This document shows positions 58,050 through 64,000 of a stretch of DNA of 64,000 nucleotides, one piece after another. Where the stretch lies: contig CM066984.1 of assembly GCA_033977485.1 (NCBI GenBank), forward strand, positions 113,329,251-113,393,250, read 5' to 3'. Made by a program: the position numbers and the translations under genes. Every line of letters starts with the position of its first letter. The stretch's first letter is position 1. The notes under the pieces were generated by a model. It was given only the letters and a program-made list of their open reading frames with translations. It did not search any database and had not been told where the DNA came from. The DNA is from Hydrangea macrophylla (lineage: Eukaryota; Streptophyta; Magnoliopsida; Cornales; Hydrangeaceae).

Positions 58050-60098
58050 TATAACACCCACATTGTGTTATTGCTTTTTCATTTCATTGTCATGCATGAT
58101 AATGTGATGTGGCGTGTCCTATGACACATGATTGAGTGAGTTTTGACTCACGAGTTGATTTGGGTGTCTGTATTAGAGAACCCTCTGAAACTGTGGTGAT
58201 TGAGGATTTGTTGTTGTGACTTCTCTCCGAGTATGAGACGGTCACTGTGGAACATTTTAAATGTTTATCTGAAAATAAATGTTTACCTGTGTATTTCAAT
58301 ATCTGTATTATTTCTGGCTTAGAATATATTTCTGATGTTAGATTTAGTATCCTGGTGAGGACGAATTAACACGCTATTAATTTGATAGGCTAATTAGCAA
58401 CTTCGAAAACGTCATATAGAAATTAGCGTTTTAGCAACCAAACGAAACTTAGTCGAAAACTTTTATAATTTTAAGGTTTCACTCGTAAAGCTATGAATAA
58501 GCTGTATAGGAAGTTTCAGAGACTGATTAGGAGTTTTGAAAACTCGCGGGGAGGTAAACGTAATTCCCCGAGAATGTTGCCTATATATAGATAGAGATGG
58601 ATGAGATATTTCTCATCACTCTTAACCTAAAATTCAAGAGGAGGCCAAAAAGGGGGCTAGAGGGAGATTTAGGAGCTTAGAGCTTTGCGACGCCAAACGA
58701 CGACCTTCCGTCAGTTTGTTTTCTCCCAGATTTCATATTCGAGCTCCTCGAGGTAAGAGCTTCGTTTTGATATATGTTAGGGCCTGTTTGGCTAAGTTTT
58801 TCGAAAAGTTATTTTCTAGAATTTTTCATAAAAGTTGATAAATGGAATTCTGATCCATAGGAATTGTGCTAGACGGACTTCTGCACGTTCTTTGTGCACG
58901 GGTTTTTCTTCAGATTGAGTTATAGGAGCGTAAATCGGAGGTGAGTGATTCAACTATGTTTTGGAATGATTTCTTGGCATGTATTCATGTTATGTTTGAA
59001 TAGCATGTATTAATTCTTAGAGATATATTGTGTAGTTCATATTGGGCAATTATATTGATAAGTAGGCTCAATAGCACGGTGATATGTTTTGATTACCGCG
59101 AGTATGGTGATATGTATTTGAGCATGTTAAGTTGCTTATTTGGGTCAGAAGGAGCACGTGGTCACCGTGCCATTTTGTGGAGCCGATAGAGTGGCATTAA
59201 GGTCGCACGATTGTTTGTAGAATCATGGGTCTTACCCTTTCGCGTGGACTTATTGGCGAGGAGTCGCGGATTGGGAATATGGACGGGCACGTGAGTCTCC
59301 GGCGACTAGTATGAAATGTAGAGATGTGAATGCGGACATGTTTATCATTCATGTACATATGTTGATTTATTCACTAAGCCTTAGCTTAAACAAATCGAAA
59401 TATGTGTGGTTATTCAAATAACCATTGCAGGTATAAATGCTGGCGAGGAATCGCAGAAGTGAGTACGTGGGTTGGGAGTTCGCTTGTGAGGCAACTTGAA
59501 GGATAATCTTGTAGTTTTGAAATAATAGAAATGTTGTAATAAGATTTTGGTTGTTTTAAACCATGTTTAACTTAGTATGTTAGAATGGATTTTAAATCGT
59601 TGTATTAGACTATAACATGTTGTAATTATGTTTGGTAATACTTTAATACAGCTAGAATTACTTTGGCTTGAGTTTGGATTGAATGGTTAATCATTGGTGA
59701 TAGTTAGAAAGCTTTTAAAACTTGTTTTTTCTACAGTTTGGGCTGCTGCCAGGGGAGCAGTCGACTGAGCAGTCGACTGAACCCCTGAGCCTGTTAGTTC
59801 TGCTTCTTTTTTTTAGCAGAAGCAGTCGACTGGACCCCTCGGCAGTCGACTGGACCCCTCAGCAGTCGACTGGACCTCCTTTTGCAGTCGACTGAAATTT
59901 GATATTAAAATCCCTGCCCGCCTCCGTCGACTGAGCAGTCGACTGAGCAGTCGACTGAACCTCTGGTTTTTAAATGTGTTTTGTTTTTCCGCTGCGTGTG
60001 TTCTTCAAACCTAATTTTTGGGAACGTTAATGAATTGGTTTAGCCTCGGTGGCGTGCCACGGGCTCCGGTTCCGCTATTGTGGGACCGGGCTGTGACA
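58050..60098 (+). repeat. 3' LTR of the Tekay element
   Basis: Same architecture as the 5' LTR. It carries one extra 12-bp GCAGTCGACTGA unit in the palindrome array (59758-59957). Ends TGTGACA next to the target duplication GTATT. Confidence 0.95.
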
Positions 60099-60103
60099 GT
60101 ATT

Positions 60104-60733
60104 GAAGTCCTACCTACTCAAAGAAGTGATGTATATGAGTAAAATTGCATTGGTTGTCATTGTTCCCTTTGTACCATTTTATGTGTCCCTCTTTCTATTT
60201 TTGGCCATCCCAGAACTATTATCCACCTAGAGTATTGAATTATCAATTTTTAGTTACTTTTCAAAACTACCCTTATTGATATTGACTTAATGAGTTAGCA
60301 CACCATACTACTTTCTTAAACAACTTTTAATCAAAATTCAACTGATCCTACTGTATTAGACATGGCTCCATTGCCACATCATTTGAGAATCACTTTTGGG
60401 ATAAAAATTTGAAAAGCATAGCATTGCTCTTTTCTTAAACAAGTAAGGTAATATCAAAATAGACCCTTATTTATACCAAGTGGGGTGCAATCATTCTCTT
60501 TAAAATTTTGGATTCCCCATCACGGACATATGAAATTAATTGAAGAGAGTAAAAAATAATGTTATGCTTCCCAAATATTTATTGATTCCCAAATGACTTT
60601 ATATGTAGCACATTTGGTAGAAAATTGTAAACCAATTTGGCATTCAAAATATGCAAAGCATTCAGTTATGAGGATTTTTATTTTAGATAGATTCATTACA
60701 TCCATGTAGGAGTCATAAAACTCATATAAAAAT

Positions 60734-60766
<33 letters not shown>

Positions 60767-61023
60767 AAGGAAGAAGAAGAAGAAGTTGGACTCATAATAC
60801 ACATTCTTTCATGATATTGAGTCCTACCGAGTCACAACTTTATAGCTACAATTGCTTTCTTTCATGATAATGGCTCCTAAATTTTGTGTCACGGTGGACT
60901 CTAAATTGTGAATCCTAAAATTCGTGAACTCTTGTCATGGTAGACTTTGTTTTGGTTGAAACATAGTTATATTTATACAAAAGATAACCATTATGGTAAA
61001 ACAACAATCGGACGCTTATGGAC
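60104..61023. other. Intergenic spacer
   Basis: AT-rich, with an AAAAATAAAA-type repeat at about 60728-60766 and (AAG)n at 60766-60784. The block near 60570-60665 resembles 50745-50805 (ACCAATTTG, GCATAGCAT words), perhaps older repeat copies. No gene. Confidence 0.5.
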
Positions 61024-62517
61024 TGTAACACCCGTACTAGAAAAAATGGTTAATTAACTAGGTAATGTGCATTAATTGTCATAAGTAGTGTATAAAATGA
61101 ATTAAGGGAAGGCTTTAGACTCACGTGAGGAAAGAGTTCAATAAATGACACAGTTAGAAAAGTCACCAATGAAGTGGGACAGGTAATGATTGGAATCTAG
61201 TGAAGGGCCCGGGTAATGAAATTTGTATTTAAATGACTAGATGCATTTATATGAATAGTTGGAGATATGTTTAATAGCTTTCATATTACATTGATTAATA
61301 TGCTAGTTGGTTATTGTAAATAAGGGCATAATGAAAATAATTCATAATTGGCAGGTACGATATCAACTTCACGAAATATTGGGACCCCATTTAGGACCCA
61401 TACAAGACTTAAACAAACACACATTTAGATAATTGGGTAGTTAATGGAATATTTGGGGATTTCATAATGAGAATTTAAAAACTATTGGGGGTGTAAATTA
61501 AAAAAGAAAAAAATGAGAGGTTGACACATCATGCATGTTGCATGTGTGTGAGTGTCAAGAGAAGGAGGCACTCAAACAAAACAATTTAGAGAAAATTAAA
61601 GAGAAAAGAAAGAAAGACGCCGAGAGAGAAAGACGAACACGCTCCCGATGTCGTTGATTCGCCGCTCTGTCGCCGTGTTTTGTCTGATTCGTGAACCGAA
61701 GCCGTATTCGGACTCATGGAGGTAAGACGGTCATTTCTATACCTTTCTTTTACATTTTAATCATCGAATTTTGGTAGCTCATTCTAATCGACGACATGCA
61801 GTTGCCAAAAACTTGTAGGAAGTACTCCGGAGTAGGATTTGGGCAAGAATCGTTAAGAAATTTGCTTGTTTGGGGAAAAATCTGTAAGAGGTGAGTGACT
61901 ATAATCCAAAGGCTGAATATAAAATTATGTTTAATGTGTTGATTCTTATGTTGGTATGTTAAATTCTTGTAGAGTAATGCATGGATATAGAATTGGGAAT
62001 ATTAGCATGTGTATTCATGTGGGTTTTGTTGGATTGCTTTTAATTGGAAGATTAATATGTGCTAAATTGTGTATGAATCACTATGTTGATATGATTATGT
62101 GATTACATGAATGTATGGATTGAAGGAAGCCTTATGTTGGTCCACTATGGATTTACTCTATAATAAGGACACGTGGAAAGCCCAATATGTGGGTGACGAC
62201 CCACTTGTGGAAGGGTATGTGAGATGGTGTGATTTAGAGGTATTATATGCACATGAGGGAAAAAGGTAAGAGCGACATCACGGTGAATTGATATTTGGTC
62301 TTTTGGAGACTAAATGATATGTTAATTCTTGAGTTGTGAATTGAATATGACATTACACTCATACATGTGCATTGAATATGACATTACACTCATACATGTG
62401 ATTAGCTTTACTCACTAAGCGAAAGCTTAAACAAATACTATTTTCTGTGTGATTATTGAATAACCACCACAGGTACAGAACATGAAGAGGAGAGGAAATG
62501 ACTGACATGTCGGGTTT
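61024..62517 (+). repeat. Diverged Tekay-type LTR fragment, plus orientation
   Basis: Starts TGTAACACCCGTAC. Shares with the 51173 LTR the ordered blocks GGAGGTAAGA (GT at 61722), AGAGGTGAGTGA (GT at 61891), TCACTAAGCxxxAGCTTAAAC (near 62410) and AATAACCAxxxCAGGTA (ends 62472). It stops at the junction with an opposite LTR, so its 3' part is missing. Confidence 0.8.
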
Positions 62518-64000
62518 TATCACGACCCATCTCGCTAACGTGCGGAAACAGAACACGTGGCACGCCATCAAGGCTTATCCAGTTCATCAAATAATCATAC
62601 GCAGCGGAAAAGACTTTAAAACAACGTTGAGTGTATAAAACTTTAGGAAACATTACTCTCTGAGTTGTAAAATCCATATAAATTTAAAAACGTTATTATA
62701 TATCAAATCGGATGAATATATGGTAAAAGGGGTCCCCAAAGGTACCCTAAGAACCAATCAAAACAATTAAAATATTTTCGGAAGGTATAGAAAAAGAAGT
62801 TCTGGCAGGGGGCATCTCGACCGGTCGAACGACCCCATTCAATCGGTCGAATGACCCTTTAGCAGAATCCTGCACAATGCTGCAGAATTTTAACTAAAGC
62901 GTCAAACAACCCTCACTTAAAATCCTTTCACGACTTCCACTCTTCAATCCAAAACTCCCCAACTCAAACAAGGTTGCGAGAACATATAAAACACTTACTA
63001 ACCATCGAAAGAAGCAATAACAAAATGAGTTAAGACTTGTTTGGATTTAAAACATAAAAGTTCCATTACATGCCTCCAAAATACGAGTTTGACAAGTTAA
63101 ACATTCAAAACATGAATCCACGGGTTCGGATTCATCATAACATAACTAAAAGAGTTTTAGTACTTATTACAACATCATAAAACCATACTACGCCTTCCAA
63201 ATCAATTACATAGTTCTAACTATTCAAAACGCTCGCTATTATGAAAAGAAAACAAAAACATATACAAGAGAAGGATCCCCGTCGTTCCCGTAGTCTCACT
63301 TCTCACGCTTCTTCTTTCCTTTCTTCTTGTCTCCTGCATTGGAGTAAATCTGCTCAGCTCTATGCTGAGTGTACAATTTCTAACATATGCAATATATGAC
63401 AAAAACATGCTCTAATTCCATAATTCATAACAAATAGTCTCTGAGGAGAAAAATACGCATCCATTCGGTAGAGGCAAATCCAAGTCTTAAACCATGATGC
63501 CAATGGCAAGTCCAAGTCTATCAACCATTACATCCCCAAGTGTCATGGCAAGTCCAAGTCTATCAACCATGCACAGTATCCGTCGCTACTAAAATTCTCA
63601 TACATCGAGAAGCTTATATCCGGCATGAAATTGCATAAATCCCCCCTTTGACCCATATAGACAACTCAACGTGCTCGCGTAAAAGTAGACATGCTTTTCA
63701 CTTTTAATCGCGTGCATAATTAACGGGCCTACAATTAATGCATGAATTTTGCCCGCATCACAATTTCGTCGTCGAAATATAAAACATGTATTTCACCTAT
63801 ATAACATAGGCTAAAAATTCATACCTCGAGCTATCGTCGTGTAACTTTGAGGGAACGACTAGAAGTCCGAGTAAATGCCAAATCTCCGATCCTATGCGAA
63901 ATCAGCGAAACCTAAAAGTTTACACGCATTTTTCCCAAATTCCTAGATTTAGAAATTTATAAAAACTTAACCAAACGTGGTCTAAAGACTATCAAAACAT
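62518..64000 (-). repeat. Diverged Tekay-type LTR, minus orientation, running off the window
   Basis: The plus strand near 62519 reads TATCACGACCCATC, a decayed TGTCACGACCC terminus. The block GTGGCACGCCATCAAGGCT (62560-62580) is the reverse complement of the GTGGCGTGCCAC region at 53161. Farther in are the palindrome TCGACCGGTCGA (62817-62828), an acceptor-like ATGCAG (ends 63334 on the minus strand) and a donor-like CTCGAG|GTATGA (63824). No reading frame of note. Confidence 0.75.

Larger units (their letters stand above)
51173..60098 (+). mobile_element. Complete young Ty3/gypsy chromovirus of the Tekay type
   Basis: LTRs at 51173-53210 (2038 bp) and 58050-60098 (2049 bp), with an exact 5-bp duplication GTATT (51168-51172 and 60099-60103). 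By eye the LTRs differ by 13 substitutions, one 12-bp repeat unit and one T, which accounts exactly for the 11-bp length difference. That is about 0.6% divergence. Between them lie an initiator-Met primer site, one uninterrupted gag-pol frame and a purine-rich tract. The chromodomain-like tail and long LTRs fit the Tekay/Del lineage. Every part needed for an autonomous element is present, apart from a changed residue in the second zinc knuckle. Confidence 0.97.

Overview
The window reads as AT-rich nuclear DNA of a flowering plant, probably a eudicot. The basis is plant-type Ty3/gypsy chromoviruses, Ty1/copia elements, an L1-type LINE, many MITEs, and one intron-rich cysteine-rich receptor-like kinase (CRK) gene. 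The species cannot be named from sequence alone. There is no bacterial-style gene organisation, CRISPR array or rRNA.

Layout. 1-4110: a decayed Tekay-type Ty3/gypsy element on the minus strand, its 3' LTR at the window edge. 4111-7850: microsatellites and a large inverted-repeat cluster holding a Mutator-like MITE. 7850-14060: an old non-coding retroelement fragment split by a young non-autonomous copia element (8303-13077, target duplication GCCTG). 14566-16528: a TIR element with a nested Stowaway MITE, then a 1.27-kb solo LTR. 17085-25806 (minus): the one evident host gene, a CRK of eight exons that join to an open frame of 651 codons. Its first intron is about 4.8 kb and holds a solo LTR, two hAT-like MITEs and a tRNA-derived SINE. 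27274-36845: MITEs, a 5'-truncated LINE (28500-31625, minus), a hAT-like element, another solo LTR and AT-rich spacer. 36889-49687: a CACTA transposon (target duplication AAG) containing a copia element (37368-48062, target duplication ATTAT), which in turn contains a 3.2-kb solo LTR (41714-44922, target duplication ACCAT). 51173-60098: a complete, young Tekay chromovirus with near-identical LTRs and one open gag-pol frame of 1522 codons. 61024-64000: two further diverged Tekay LTRs in opposite orientations.

How the parts work together. The CRK would be a plasma-membrane receptor kinase. Nearly everything else is mobile DNA, and the exact target duplications give an insertion order. Three signals stand out. 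First, several LTRs or retroelement fragments carry their own short repeated palindrome. Second, the Tekay LTRs share splice-donor-like and acceptor-like sites at similar positions. Third, the copia element carries an extra Gag-like reading frame in its leader.
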